A DNA stretch of 19,941 nt from REEB95 sp035632055 (GTDB taxonomy: Bacteria; Pseudomonadota; Alphaproteobacteria; ATCC43930; CGMCC-115725): positions 1-19,941 of the forward strand of contig DASQHO010000091.1 in NCBI GenBank assembly GCA_035632055.1, in the 5' to 3' direction. Shown here piece after piece: positions 1-7,147 of the stretch; the first letter of the stretch is position 1, and every line of letters begins with the position of its first letter. The notes below the pieces were generated by a model, which was given only the letters and a program-made list of their open reading frames with translations, searched no databases and had not been told where the DNA came from. The translations under genes were made by a program, and so were the position numbers.

Positions 1-315
1 ACCGTGACGGTGCGCGTCGACCGCCGCTTCCAGCATCCGGTCTACAAGAAGTTCATCACGCGTTCGAAGAAGTACGCGGCGCATGACGAGGAGAACGCCT
101 ACAAGGTGGGCGACATCGTCCGCATCGAGGAAACCCGTCCGATCTCGAAGCGCAAGAGTTGGCGCGTGATCGAGGCGGTTACGCGCGCGCCGGCGCCGTC
201 GGCGCCGCGTGTCGCCGATCCGGTGTCGGCAGAGGCGCAAGCCGGACGCAAGCGCGTTCGTCGCGGCAAAGCGGGCGCGGCCGAAGCGGCGCCGCAGAAG
301 GCTGAAACGCCATGA
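1..315 (+). CDS. rpsQ: 30S ribosomal protein S17 (5' end missing)
   Basis: S17 binds 16S rRNA early in assembly of the 30S body. The reading frame is already open at base 1 and matches the S17 core from its middle onward (VRVDRRFQHPVYKKF, VGDIVRIEETRPISKRKSW). About 20 N-terminal residues therefore lie upstream of the window, and the internal GTG at 4 is not the true start. After the usual S17 end (around VIEAVTRAP) the protein runs on for roughly 40 residues of Ala, Pro, Arg and Lys, ending KAETP. E. coli S17 stops near the start of this tail. The stop codon overlaps the rplN start by 4 bp (ATGA), which implies translational coupling. Identity is secure; the role of the tail is unknown. Confidence 0.95.
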   Translation, partial: TVTVRVDRRFQHPVYKKFITRSKKYAAHDEENAYKVGDIVRIEETRPISKRKSWRVIEAVTRAPAPSAPRVADPVSAEAQAGRKRVRRGKAGAAEAAPQKAETP

Positions 316-680
316 TCCAGATGCAAACCAATCTCGAGGTGGCGGACAATTCCGGTGCCCGCCGCGTTCAGTGCATCAAGGTCCTGGGTGGCTCGATGCG
401 CCGCTGGGCGACGGTCGGCGATGTGATCGTGGTTTCCGTGAAAGAGGCCATTCCGCGTGGCCGGGTGAAGAAGGGCGACGTGCACAAAGCGGTCATCGTG
501 CGCACGGCGCAGCCGATCCGCCGTGCCGATGGCAGCGCAATTCGCTTCGACCGTAATGCCGCGGTGCTCATCGACAACCAGAACGAGCCAATCGGGACGC
601 GCATCTTCGGGCCGGTGACGCGCGAGCTGCGCGCCAAGAAGTTCATGAAAATCATGTCCTTGGCGCCCGAGGTGCTGTGA
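312..680 (+). CDS. rplN: 50S ribosomal protein L14
   Basis: L14 is a universally conserved 23S rRNA-binding protein at the 30S-50S interface and contributes to inter-subunit bridges. The product is 122 residues, exactly the usual length. It begins MIQMQTNLEVADNSGARR, the characteristic L14 N-terminus, and contains GDVIVVSVKEAIPRG and the conserved C-terminal REL..KKFMKI.SLAPEVL. The ATG at 312 overlaps the rpsQ stop as ATGA and has AGAAGG ten bases upstream inside rpsQ. Its TGA (678-680) shares its last A with the rplX start, so this is part of a translationally coupled chain. Confidence 0.98.
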   Translation: MIQMQTNLEVADNSGARRVQCIKVLGGSMRRWATVGDVIVVSVKEAIPRGRVKKGDVHKAVIVRTAQPIRRADGSAIRFDRNAAVLIDNQNEPIGTRIFGPVTRELRAKKFMKIMSLAPEVL

Positions 681-994
681 TGTTGAAGATTCGCAAGGGC
701 GACAAGGTCGTGGTCCTGGCCGGCCGTGACAAAGGCAAGGAAGGCGAGGTATTGCGCGTCCTCGCCGAGGTCGACCGTGTCGTCGTGCAGGGCGTGAACA
801 TGGTGAAGCGCCACACGCGGCAACGGCCGGGCGAACCCGGCGGTATCGTCGAGAAAGAGGGCGCGATTCATATTTCGAACGTCGCGCACAAGGATCCGAA
901 GTCCGGCAAGCCAACCCGCGTGGGCTTCAAGATCCTGGCTGACGGCAAGAAGGTGCGCGTCACGCGCGCATCCGGCGAGGTGCTCGATGGCTGA
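680..994 (+). CDS. rplX: 50S ribosomal protein L24
   Basis: L24 initiates 50S assembly and sits near the peptide exit tunnel. The protein of 104 residues starts MLKIRKGDKVVVLAGRDKGK, a KOW motif at about residues 4-30, and matches bacterial L24 in length. I take the ATG at 680, which overlaps the rplN stop by one base (TGATG). A GTG one codon upstream at 677 is also possible and would add one residue. The end overlaps the rplE start by 8 bp. Nothing is unusual in the sequence. Confidence 0.96.
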   Translation: MLKIRKGDKVVVLAGRDKGKEGEVLRVLAEVDRVVVQGVNMVKRHTRQRPGEPGGIVEKEGAIHISNVAHKDPKSGKPTRVGFKILADGKKVRVTRASGEVLDG

Positions 995-1547
995 GTCACG
1001 TCCGAAACCCCGGCTCAAGGAGCACTACGAAAAAGTGGTGCGCTCGGAACTCATGAAGGAGTTCGGGTACAAGAACGCCTTCGAGGTGCCGCGTCTCGAT
1101 AAGATCGTCGTCAACATGGGCGTCGGCAAGGAAGCCGTCGTCGATGCGAAGAAGACGGATGCCGCCGCTAAGGAGCTTGCCGCAATCACCGGGCAGAAGC
1201 CGGTGGTCACGCTGTCGAAGAAATCGATCGCGACCTGGAAACTGCGGCAGAACCTGCCGATCGGCTGCAAGGTGACGCTGCGGCGCGAGCGCATGTACGA
1301 GTTTCTCGACCGCCTGGTGAACGTAGCCCTGCCGCGGGTGCGCGATTTCCGGGGTCTTTCGGGCAAGAGCTTCGACGGCCGCGGCAATTATGCGCTGGGT
1401 CTCAAGGAGCAGCTCGTGTTTCCCGAGATCAACTATGACCAAGTCGATGTGGTACGCGGCATGGACATCATCATCGTCACTACCGCGAAGACCGATAAGG
1501 AAGCCAAGGCGCTCCTGCGTGGCTTCCAATTGCCTTTCGTCAACTGA
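987..1547 (+). CDS. rplE: 50S ribosomal protein L5
   Basis: L5 binds 5S rRNA together with L18 and helps form the central protuberance and the contact with S13. The 186-residue product has the family signatures KIVVNMGVG near residue 35, an LRRERMYEFLDRLVNVALPR segment around 97-116 and the C-terminal MDIIIVTTAKTDKEAKALL. A short charged N-terminal stretch (ESRPKPRLKEHYEK) precedes the core, and the length is a few residues above E. coli L5. The ATG at 987 lies inside rplX (8-bp overlap), so translation is probably coupled. Confidence 0.98.
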   Translation: MAESRPKPRLKEHYEKVVRSELMKEFGYKNAFEVPRLDKIVVNMGVGKEAVVDAKKTDAAAKELAAITGQKPVVTLSKKSIATWKLRQNLPIGCKVTLRRERMYEFLDRLVNVALPRVRDFRGLSGKSFDGRGNYALGLKEQLVFPEINYDQVDVVRGMDIIIVTTAKTDKEAKALLRGFQLPFVN

Positions 1548-1557
1548 GGACAGCGAT

Positions 1558-1863
1558 ATGGCGAAGACCAGTTCCATATGGCGCAACCGCAAGCGCGAAC
1601 GGATGGTGAAGCAATTCGCCGCCAAGCGCGCGAAGCTGAAGGCGATCGCGAACGACATGTCGCTGACGCCGGAAGAGCGTTTCGCCGCTCGGCTCAAGCT
1701 GGCCGAACTGCCGCGCAATTCCTCGGCGGTGCGCATTCACAATCGCTGCGAGTTGACCGGCCGTCCGCGGGGCTATTACCGCAAGTTCAAGCTGTCGCGT
1801 ATTGCGCTACGCCAGTTGGCCTCCGCCGGGCAAGTGCCCGGCATGGTCAAGTCGAGCTGGTAA
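1558..1863 (+). CDS. rpsN: 30S ribosomal protein S14
   Basis: S14 binds the 3' major domain of 16S rRNA in the 30S head. The product is 101 residues, the length of the zinc-independent form. It begins MAKTSSIWRNRKRERMVKQ and ends in the conserved RCELTGRPRGYYRKFKLSR...GMVKSSW block. Only one cysteine is present, so the CxxC zinc ribbon of the short S14 type is absent. The ATG at 1558 has GAGGA eight bases upstream (1545-1549). The same frame stays open further upstream inside rplE, but nothing S14-like is encoded there. Confidence 0.98.
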   Translation: MAKTSSIWRNRKRERMVKQFAAKRAKLKAIANDMSLTPEERFAARLKLAELPRNSSAVRIHNRCELTGRPRGYYRKFKLSRIALRQLASAGQVPGMVKSSW

Positions 1864-1876
1864 GGGAGAACACGGT

Positions 1877-2272
1877 ATGATGACCGATCCCCTCGGCGAT
1901 TTGCTTACGCGCATCCGCAATGCGCAACAGGCGCGCAAGCCCACCGTGCAATCGCCGGCGTCGAAAATCCGCGCCAACGTGCTCGAAGTGCTGCAGCGCG
2001 AAGGCTACATTCGCGGCTATTCCCGCGAAGAAGTCCGCCCCGGCGTGGCTGAGCTGACGATCGAGCTCAAATACGTCGACGGCGAGCCTGTGATCCGTGA
2101 GATCACCCGCATCTCCAAGCCCGGCCGCCGCGTCTACTCGCGCATCTCCGATTTGCCGCGGGTCTATAACGGGCTGGGCATTTCGATCCTGTCGACGCCC
2201 AAGGGCGTCATGTCGGACAACGAGGCCCGCGCCGCCAATCTCGGCGGCGAAGTCCTCTGTCGCGTGTTTTAA
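1877..2272 (+). CDS. rpsH: 30S ribosomal protein S8
   Basis: S8 is a primary 16S rRNA-binding protein of the central domain; in E. coli it is also the translational repressor of the spc operon. The 131-residue product starts MMTDPLGDLLTRIRNAQ and ends GISILSTPKGVMSDNEARAANLGGEVLCRVF-like, which is the full S8 architecture. I chose the first of two adjacent ATGs (1877 and 1880) because GGGAG at 1864-1868 sits eight bases before it. The gene lies 13 bp after rpsN. Whether S8 autoregulation exists here cannot be read from the sequence. Confidence 0.97.
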   Translation: MMTDPLGDLLTRIRNAQQARKPTVQSPASKIRANVLEVLQREGYIRGYSREEVRPGVAELTIELKYVDGEPVIREITRISKPGRRVYSRISDLPRVYNGLGISILSTPKGVMSDNEARAANLGGEVLCRVF

Positions 2273-2286
2273 GGAGCGCAACGTCG

Positions 2287-2820
2287 ATGTCGCGCATTGG
2301 CCGCTATCCGGTGGCGATCCCGCAAGGGGTGACGATCGAGGTGTCCGGCGGCAAGCTCACCGCCAAGGGCAAGCTCGGCAACCTCTCCATGCCGCTGTCC
2401 GCCGAGGTCAACGCCACGGTAAAGGACGGCAAGGTGTCGTTCGAACCGAAGACCGAATCGAAACGGGCACGCATGCATTGGGGTACGATGCGCGCGCTCG
2501 CCAACAACATGGTGGCCGGCGTGTCGCGCGGCTTCACCAAGAATCTCGAGATCGAGGGCGTCGGCTATCGCGCCGCGGTGCAGGGCAAGAACCTGGTGCT
2601 GCAGCTCGGCTTCAGCCACGAAGTGACGTTCGCGATCCCGGCCGACGTCAAGATCACGGCCGAAAAGCCGACAAGCATCACGATCACCGGCGCCGATCGC
2701 CAGCGCGTCGGCCAGGTGGCCGCGGTGATCCGCGCCTTCCGCGTGCCCGAGCCCTACAAGGGCAAGGGCATCCGCTACGCCACGGAGACCGTCCGGCGCA
2801 AGGAAGGCAAGAAGAAATAG
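2287..2820 (+). CDS. rplF: 50S ribosomal protein L6
   Basis: L6 binds 23S rRNA near the sarcin-ricin loop and the factor-binding region. The product has 177 residues, the standard length. It consists of two tandem L6 domains and starts MSRIGRYPVAIPQGVTIEV. The second domain contains the family signature GVGYRAAVQGKNLVLQLGFSH, and the C-terminus EPYKGKGIRYATETVRRKEG is diagnostic. The ATG at 2287 follows a clear AAGGAG (2271-2276) adjoining the rpsH stop. Confidence 0.98.
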   Translation: MSRIGRYPVAIPQGVTIEVSGGKLTAKGKLGNLSMPLSAEVNATVKDGKVSFEPKTESKRARMHWGTMRALANNMVAGVSRGFTKNLEIEGVGYRAAVQGKNLVLQLGFSHEVTFAIPADVKITAEKPTSITITGADRQRVGQVAAVIRAFRVPEPYKGKGIRYATETVRRKEGKKK

Positions 2821-2828
2821 GTGCGCCG

Positions 2829-3194
2829 ATGAGCCACAAAACCGTCGATCTTTTCACCCGTCGCCAAGGCCGGGTCCGCTATCGTATCAGTCGCGCCACG
2901 CAGCGCCGCCCGCGGCTGACCGTGTTCCGTTCGTCGAAGCACATTTATGCGCAGGTGGTCGACGATCTGAGCGGCCGCACGCTCGTCGCCGCTTCGAGCC
3001 TCGACGAGAACCTCAAGAAAGACGCCAAGACTGGCGCCAACAAGGATGCCGCCGCGGCGGTCGGCAAGTTGCTCGCCGAACGCGCCAAGGCCGCTGGCGT
3101 CACTTCCGTGGTCTTTGATCGCGGTGGTTATTTGTTTCATGGCCGGGTCAAGGCCCTGGCCGATGCCGCCCGCGAGGGCGGATTGCAGTTCTAG
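2829..3194 (+). CDS. rplR: 50S ribosomal protein L18
   Basis: L18 binds 5S rRNA and attaches it to the large subunit together with L5. From the ATG at 2829 the protein is 121 residues, starting MSHKTVDLFTRRQGRVRYR. Its conserved core includes RPRLTVFRSSKHIYAQVVDD and the C-terminal VVFDRGGYLFHGRVKALADA.REGGL. The frame is open far upstream through rplF, but the residues encoded there are out-of-frame noise, so the start was placed at the L18 N-terminus, 8 bp after the rplF stop. Confidence 0.97.
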   Translation: MSHKTVDLFTRRQGRVRYRISRATQRRPRLTVFRSSKHIYAQVVDDLSGRTLVAASSLDENLKKDAKTGANKDAAAAVGKLLAERAKAAGVTSVVFDRGGYLFHGRVKALADAAREGGLQF

Positions 3195-3206
3195 GAAGAA
3201 GGCACC

Positions 3207-3842
3207 ATGGCACGCACACCCGGATCACGCACCGCCGGCGGACCGCCTCGCCGGAGCGAAGGTGAGGGCGACCGCCCGCCGCGCGACCGCCGCCCGCGCC
3301 AGCGCGAGCGCGATAGCGACGCAGGTGAAGGCGAATTCATCGAGAAGCTGGTCGGCATCAACCGCGTCGCCAAGGTGGTTAAAGGCGGCCGGCGCTTCGG
3401 CTTTGCCGCGCTCGTCGTCGTCGGCGACCGCAAGGGCCGTGTTGGTTATGGCTCGGGCAAGGCGCGCGAGGTTCCGGAAGCGATCCGCAAGGCGACCGAG
3501 CAGGCGCGCCGCGCGCTGGTGCGCATTCCGCTGCGCGAAGGCCGCACACTGCATCACGATATTGTCGGTCATTTTGGCGCCGGCCGCGTCGTCCTGCGTG
3601 CGGCAAAGCCCGGCACCGGAATCATTGCCGGCGGCCCGATGCGTGCCATCTTCGAGGCGCTGGGCGTGCAGGACGTGGTGGCAAAGTCCATCGGTACGTC
3701 CAATCCGCACAATATGATCAAGGCCACCTTCACGGCGTTGACCCATTCGGTCAGCCCGCGATCGGTCGCGCAGCGGCGCGGCAAGAAGGTGAGCGAGATC
3801 CTGGGCAAAGGCGCCGCGGCGGCCGCCGAGGCGCGGGAGTAG
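3207..3842 (+). CDS. rpsE: 30S ribosomal protein S5
   Basis: S5 shapes the decoding region and supports translational accuracy; in E. coli, changes in its spectinomycin loop give resistance. The 211-residue product has a core from about residue 46 (FIEKLVGINRVAKVVKGGRR), then GRVGYGSGKAREVPEAIRKA and GTGIIAGGPMRAIFEALGV. The first 45 or so residues are a low-complexity Arg/Pro/Gly/Asp tail, a known habit of alphaproteobacterial S5 that is missing in E. coli. The ATG at 3207 follows AAGAAGG (3196-3202). The C-terminus ends in an Ala-rich stretch. Confidence 0.97.
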   Translation: MARTPGSRTAGGPPRRSEGEGDRPPRDRRPRQRERDSDAGEGEFIEKLVGINRVAKVVKGGRRFGFAALVVVGDRKGRVGYGSGKAREVPEAIRKATEQARRALVRIPLREGRTLHHDIVGHFGAGRVVLRAAKPGTGIIAGGPMRAIFEALGVQDVVAKSIGTSNPHNMIKATFTALTHSVSPRSVAQRRGKKVSEILGKGAAAAAEARE

Positions 3843-3845
3843 CGC

Positions 3846-4082
3846 ATGACCGAGCAGATCAAGGCGAAGCGGCCGGCCAAGAAGGCCGCAGCAGCTGGCG
3901 GCAAAGGCATCCGGCTCACCCAGATCGGGAGCGCGGCCGGCCGGCCGGCCTGGACGCTGGCGACGCTCAAGGGTCTCGGCCTCAACAAGCGTCACCGCTC
4001 GCGCGTTGTCGTGGATACGCCGGCGGTGCGCGGCATGATTGAGCGCGTGAAGCACTTGCTGCGCGTCGAAGCGGCGTCGTGA
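3846..4082 (+). CDS. rpmD: 50S ribosomal protein L30
   Basis: L30 is a small peripheral protein of the 50S subunit. The L30 core spans about residues 22-75 (IRLTQIGSAAGRPAWTLATL, GLGLNKRHRSRVVVDTPAVR, GMIERVKHLL). In front of it lies a Lys/Ala-rich N-terminal stretch (MTEQIKAKRPAKKAAAAGGK), making 78 residues against about 60 in many bacteria. The ATG at 3846 is 3 bp after the rpsE stop, and GGGAG (3835-3839) within rpsE serves as ribosome binding site. Confidence 0.95.
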   Translation: MTEQIKAKRPAKKAAAAGGKGIRLTQIGSAAGRPAWTLATLKGLGLNKRHRSRVVVDTPAVRGMIERVKHLLRVEAAS

Positions 4083-4090
4083 AGGCGCGA

Positions 4091-4120
4091 TTGCGCGATC
4101 GGCGCGCGTTTTGCGATAAT
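4091..4120 (+). promoter_or_regulatory. Weak candidate promoter upstream of rplO
   Basis: The 52-bp gap between rpmD and rplO contains TTGCGC (4091-4096), an 18-bp spacer and GATAAT (4115-4120). The -10 match is good (5 of 6) but the -35 matches only in TTG. Since the genes around it form one operon, this may be chance. A -10-like hexamer 14 bp before the rplO ATG would leave almost no leader. Confidence 0.18.
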
Positions 4121-4134
4121 TGGGTGAGCGCACA

Positions 4135-4638
4135 ATGAAACTCAACGAGATCAAGGACAACCGCGGCGCCCATTATCGCGCCAAGCGGCGCGGCCGCGGC
4201 ATCGGCTCGGGCAAAGGTAAGACCAGCGCCCGCGGCGGCAAGGGCCAGACCGCGCGCACCGGCGTCGCCCTCAACGGCTTCGAAGGCGGCCAGACGCCGC
4301 TGCATCGCCGGCTGCCCAAGCGCGGCTTCAACCGCGAGGAATTCCGCAAGCGCTATGCCGTGATCAACCTCGGCGTGCTGCAGCGCGCGGTCGACCAGGG
4401 CGCGTTGCAATCCGGCGCGACAGTGAAGGGCGAGGATCTGGTCAAGGCAGGCGTGCTGCGTCGCACGTGGGACGGCGTGAAGCTGTTGGCCAAAGGCGAA
4501 TTGAAAGCGCCGCTGACTCTCGAGGTCGCGGGCGCATCCAAGGCGGCGGTTGCCGCAGTCGAGAAACTGGGGGGCAAGGTCGTTCTACCGGCCGCCAAGG
4601 CGAAAGCGCCGGCGGCGCCGCAACCCCAGCAAGGTTAA
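4135..4638 (+). CDS. rplO: 50S ribosomal protein L15
   Basis: L15 binds 23S rRNA late in 50S assembly and is mostly an extended basic tail threaded into rRNA. The 167-residue product starts MKLNEIKDNRGAHYRAKRRG, followed by the Gly-rich RGIGSGKGKTSARGGKGQTAR and GGQTPLHRRLPKRGF. A TTG at 4120 is in frame, but the ATG at 4135 gives the canonical N-terminus and is preceded by GGGTGAG. The C-terminus is lengthened by an Ala/Pro/Lys stretch ending PQPQQG, so the protein is about 20 residues longer than E. coli L15. Confidence 0.96.
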   Translation: MKLNEIKDNRGAHYRAKRRGRGIGSGKGKTSARGGKGQTARTGVALNGFEGGQTPLHRRLPKRGFNREEFRKRYAVINLGVLQRAVDQGALQSGATVKGEDLVKAGVLRRTWDGVKLLAKGELKAPLTLEVAGASKAAVAAVEKLGGKVVLPAAKAKAPAAPQPQQG

Positions 4639-4644
4639 TCGCCA

Positions 4645-5985
4645 ATGGCTTCCGCCGCCGAGCAGCTTGCCGCCAGTCTCAATCTCGGCGCTTTTGCCAA
4701 GGCGACCGAACTTAAGAATCGAATCTGGTTCACGCTCGGCGCGCTGATCATCTATCGCCTCGGCACCTATATTCCGCTGCCGGGTATCGATCCGCAGGTC
4801 CTCGCCGACGTATTCCAGCGCAATTCGGGCGGCCTTCTCGGCATGGTTGACATGTTCTCGGGCGGCGCGCTCGGGCGCATGACGATCTTTGCGCTCAACA
4901 TCATGCCGTACATTTCGGCCTCGATCATCATTCAGCTGATGCAGGCGGTGTCGCCCCAACTCGAAGCGCTCAAGAAAGAAGGCGAGCTCGGCCGCAAGAA
5001 GATCAACCAGTACACCCGCATCGGCACCGTGTTCCTGGCGGCGATCCAGGCCTATGGCATCGCCGTTGGCATCGAAAGCCTGCACAGCGGCGCCGGCGCC
5101 GCGGTCACCAATCCGGGCATGTTCTTCCGCTTGACCGCGGTGGTGACGATGACCGGCGGCACCGTGTTCCTGATGTGGCTCGGCGAGCAGATCACCGCGC
5201 GCGGCGTCGGCAACGGCATCTCGCTCATCATCATGGCGGGCATCATCGCGCGCATGCCCTCCGCGCTCGCGGCGCTCCTCGAACTCGGCCGCACCGGGGC
5301 GCTATCGACCTTCTTCATCATTATGTTGCTGGTGGGGGCGGTGGCGGTGATCACCTTCATCGTCTTCATGGAACGCGCGCACCGCCGGATCCTGGTGCAG
5401 TATCCGAAGCGCCAGGTCGGCAACAAGATGTTCGGCGGCGAGGCGTCGCACTTGCCGCTGAAGCTCAACACTTCGGGCGTGATCCCGCCGATTTTCGCGT
5501 CGTCGCTGCTGCTGCTGCCGGTAACGGTGGTCAGCTTCGGAACGAACCAGACCGGCTTTCTCGGCGAGGCGGCGGCCTATCTCGGCCCCGGCCACCCGCT
5601 CTATATCATCCTCTATGCCGCGCTGATCCTGTTCTTCACGTTCTTCTACACCGCGATCGTCTTCAACCCGACGGAGACGGCGGACAATCTGCGCAAGTAT
5701 GGCGGTTTCATTCCTGGCATCCGGCCCGGTACCAACACCGCCGATTATCTCGATTACGTCCTGACCCGGCTGACCGTGGTCGGTGCGCTCTATCTTGCCG
5801 CCGTCTGCGTGCTGCCCGAATTTCTTCGGTCGCAGTATGCGTTGCCGTTCTATTTTGGCGGCACCAGCCTGATGATCGTCGTCAGCGTCACCATGGACAC
5901 GGTCGCTCAGATCCATTCGCATTTGCTGGCGCACCAGTATGAGGGCTTGATCAAGAAGGCGAAGCTCCGCGGGAGAAGCGGGTGA
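4645..5985 (+). CDS. secY: Preprotein translocase subunit SecY
   Basis: SecY is the protein-conducting channel of the inner membrane and works with SecE, SecG and SecA. The 446-residue product matches the usual length and shows ten hydrophobic segments. Family landmarks are YIPLPGID near residue 41, NIMPYISASIIIQLM at about 88-102, the cytoplasmic RQVGNKMFGGEASHLPLKLN loop, NPTETADNLRKYGGFIPGIR and the C-terminal HSHLLAHQYEGLIKKAKLRG. The ATG at 4645 lies 6 bp after rplO with AAGG at 4631-4634. Its TGA overlaps the adk GTG start (GTGA). rpmJ, which follows secY in E. coli, is absent here. Confidence 0.98.
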   Translation: MASAAEQLAASLNLGAFAKATELKNRIWFTLGALIIYRLGTYIPLPGIDPQVLADVFQRNSGGLLGMVDMFSGGALGRMTIFALNIMPYISASIIIQLMQAVSPQLEALKKEGELGRKKINQYTRIGTVFLAAIQAYGIAVGIESLHSGAGAAVTNPGMFFRLTAVVTMTGGTVFLMWLGEQITARGVGNGISLIIMAGIIARMPSALAALLELGRTGALSTFFIIMLLVGAVAVITFIVFMERAHRRILVQYPKRQVGNKMFGGEASHLPLKLNTSGVIPPIFASSLLLLPVTVVSFGTNQTGFLGEAAAYLGPGHPLYIILYAALILFFTFFYTAIVFNPTETADNLRKYGGFIPGIRPGTNTADYLDYVLTRLTVVGALYLAAVCVLPEFLRSQYALPFYFGGTSLMIVVSVTMDTVAQIHSHLLAHQYEGLIKKAKLRGRSG

Positions 5986-6650
5986 ATCTGATCCTGCTGG
6001 GGCCACCCGGCGCCGGCAAAGGAACGCAAGCCAAGCGTCTCGAAGAGCGGTACGGCTTGGTCCAGTTGTCGACAGGGGACATGCTGCGCGCCGAGCGCGC
6101 ATCGGGCACGCCGCTCGGCAAGAAGGTTCAGGCGATCATGGATTCGGGCCAGCTGGTCTCCGATGACATCATCGTCGACCTGATCGCCGCGCGCATCGAC
6201 CGCCTGCCGAAGGGCAAAGGTTTCATCCTCGACGGCTTTCCCCGTACCCAGCGGCAGGCCGAGGCGCTCGACGCCATGCTGGCGCGCAAAGGGCTTAAGC
6301 TCGACAGCGTGATCGAAATGAAGGTCGACGAGGCAGCGCTGATCGACCGCATCGCCGGCCGCTTTTCCTGCGCCAAGTGCGGTGCTTCCTACCATGATCG
6401 ACACCACCGGCCGCGGCAGGATGGGGTCTGCGATGTCTGCGGCGCTGGCGAGTTCGTCCGCCGCGCCGACGACCGGCCGGAGACCGTTAAGGCCCGGCTT
6501 AACACCTATCGCGAGCTAACCGCGCCGATTCTGCCCTATTACCGGGCCAAAGGGGTGCTGCGGACGGTCGATGGCATGTCCCCGATCGACCAGGTTGCCA
6601 CCCAGATTGAAGCGATTTTAGAAAGCCCAGGAGCCGCCCCGAATGGTTGA
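5982..6650 (+). CDS. adk: Adenylate kinase, four-cysteine (zinc-type) LID
   Basis: Adenylate kinase interconverts ATP + AMP with two ADP in the cytosol. The 222-residue protein has the P-loop GPPGAGKGT (residues 7-15), the AMP-binding STGDMLR (30-36), ILDGFPRT (82-89) and the long-form LID domain. Within the LID, Cys130, Cys133, Cys150 and Cys153 form a CX2C-X16-CX2C arrangement, which in this family binds structural zinc; E. coli Adk lacks it. The start is GTG at 5982, overlapping the secY stop as GTGA, so translation depends on secY. The last codons overlap the -35 of the rpsM promoter. The secY-adk-rpsM order is typical of Alphaproteobacteria. Confidence 0.97.
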   Translation: MNLILLGPPGAGKGTQAKRLEERYGLVQLSTGDMLRAERASGTPLGKKVQAIMDSGQLVSDDIIVDLIAARIDRLPKGKGFILDGFPRTQRQAEALDAMLARKGLKLDSVIEMKVDEAALIDRIAGRFSCAKCGASYHDRHHRPRQDGVCDVCGAGEFVRRADDRPETVKARLNTYRELTAPILPYYRAKGVLRTVDGMSPIDQVATQIEAILESPGAAPNG

Positions 6651-6674
6651 CTTTAAGGCTCGGATTTCTATAAT
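6647..6674 (+). promoter_or_regulatory. Sigma70-type promoter for rpsM-rpsK-rpoA-rplQ
   Basis: TTGACT (6647-6652), a 16-bp spacer and a perfect TATAAT (6669-6674) lie at the end of adk, with the -35 covering the adk stop codon. The sequence just downstream is GC-rich (CCGCGCCC), as in discriminators of growth-rate-controlled promoters; that reading is inference. Initiation near 6681 would give a leader of about 60 nt before the rpsM GTG at 6740. It is the best consensus promoter I see in the window. Confidence 0.7.
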
Positions 6675-6739
6675 CCGCGCCCTCGGCCTGGTGCGGGGCT
6701 GGGTCGTGTCCAACATCGCGAGCTGAACGGAGAAGCGCA

Positions 6740-7123
6740 GTGGCGCGCATTGCCGGCGTCAATATTCCGAGTCAAAAACGCGTCCCCATCGGATTGATGT
6801 ACATCCATGGCATCGGACGCACGACGGCTGAGAAGATCTGCAAGGAACTAGCCATTCCCGAAGCCCGGCGCGTCCACGAGTTGACCGACGGCGAGATCCT
6901 TCGCATCCGCGAGCTGATCGACAAAAACCACACCGTCGAGGGCGATCTGCGCCGCAATGTGGCGCAGAACATCAAGCGGCTGATGGATCTGGGCTGCTAT
7001 CGCGGCTTGCGCCATCGTAAGGGTCTGCCGGTGCGTGGCCAGCGTACCCACACCAACGCCCGCACGCGCAAGGGACCGGCTAAGGCGATCGCCGGCAAGA
7101 AGATCGCGCCGTCGAAGGGCTAA
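6740..7123 (+). CDS. rpsM: 30S ribosomal protein S13
   Basis: S13 lies in the 30S head and contacts L5 and the P-site tRNA. The 127-residue product starts MARIAGVNIPSQKRVPIGL and has the helix-hairpin-helix region IHGIGRTTAEKICKEL. Toward the C-terminus it has the basic GCYRGLRHRKGLPVRGQRTH and TNARTRKGPAKAIAGKK. It starts with GTG at 6740 behind GGAGAAG (6729-6735). An 89-bp gap with a promoter separates it from adk, so it heads a transcription unit. In E. coli this leader is the S4 repressor site; rpsD is not in this operon. Confidence 0.97.
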   Translation: MARIAGVNIPSQKRVPIGLMYIHGIGRTTAEKICKELAIPEARRVHELTDGEILRIRELIDKNHTVEGDLRRNVAQNIKRLMDLGCYRGLRHRKGLPVRGQRTHTNARTRKGPAKAIAGKKIAPSKG

Positions 7124-7147
7124 AGGACAAAAGGAACGGAATCGACT

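Noticed and set aside
4083..4134. GC-rich repeats (GCGCGAT, GCGCGC) in the rpmD-rplO gap as a possible regulatory hairpin
   Set aside because: The repeats are short and self-complementary in several alternative ways, and no single convincing stem stands out.
6691..6726. 11-codon ORF starting GTG in the rpsM leader
   Set aside because: No Shine-Dalgarno sequence and no run of regulatory codons; expected by chance in a GC-rich leader.
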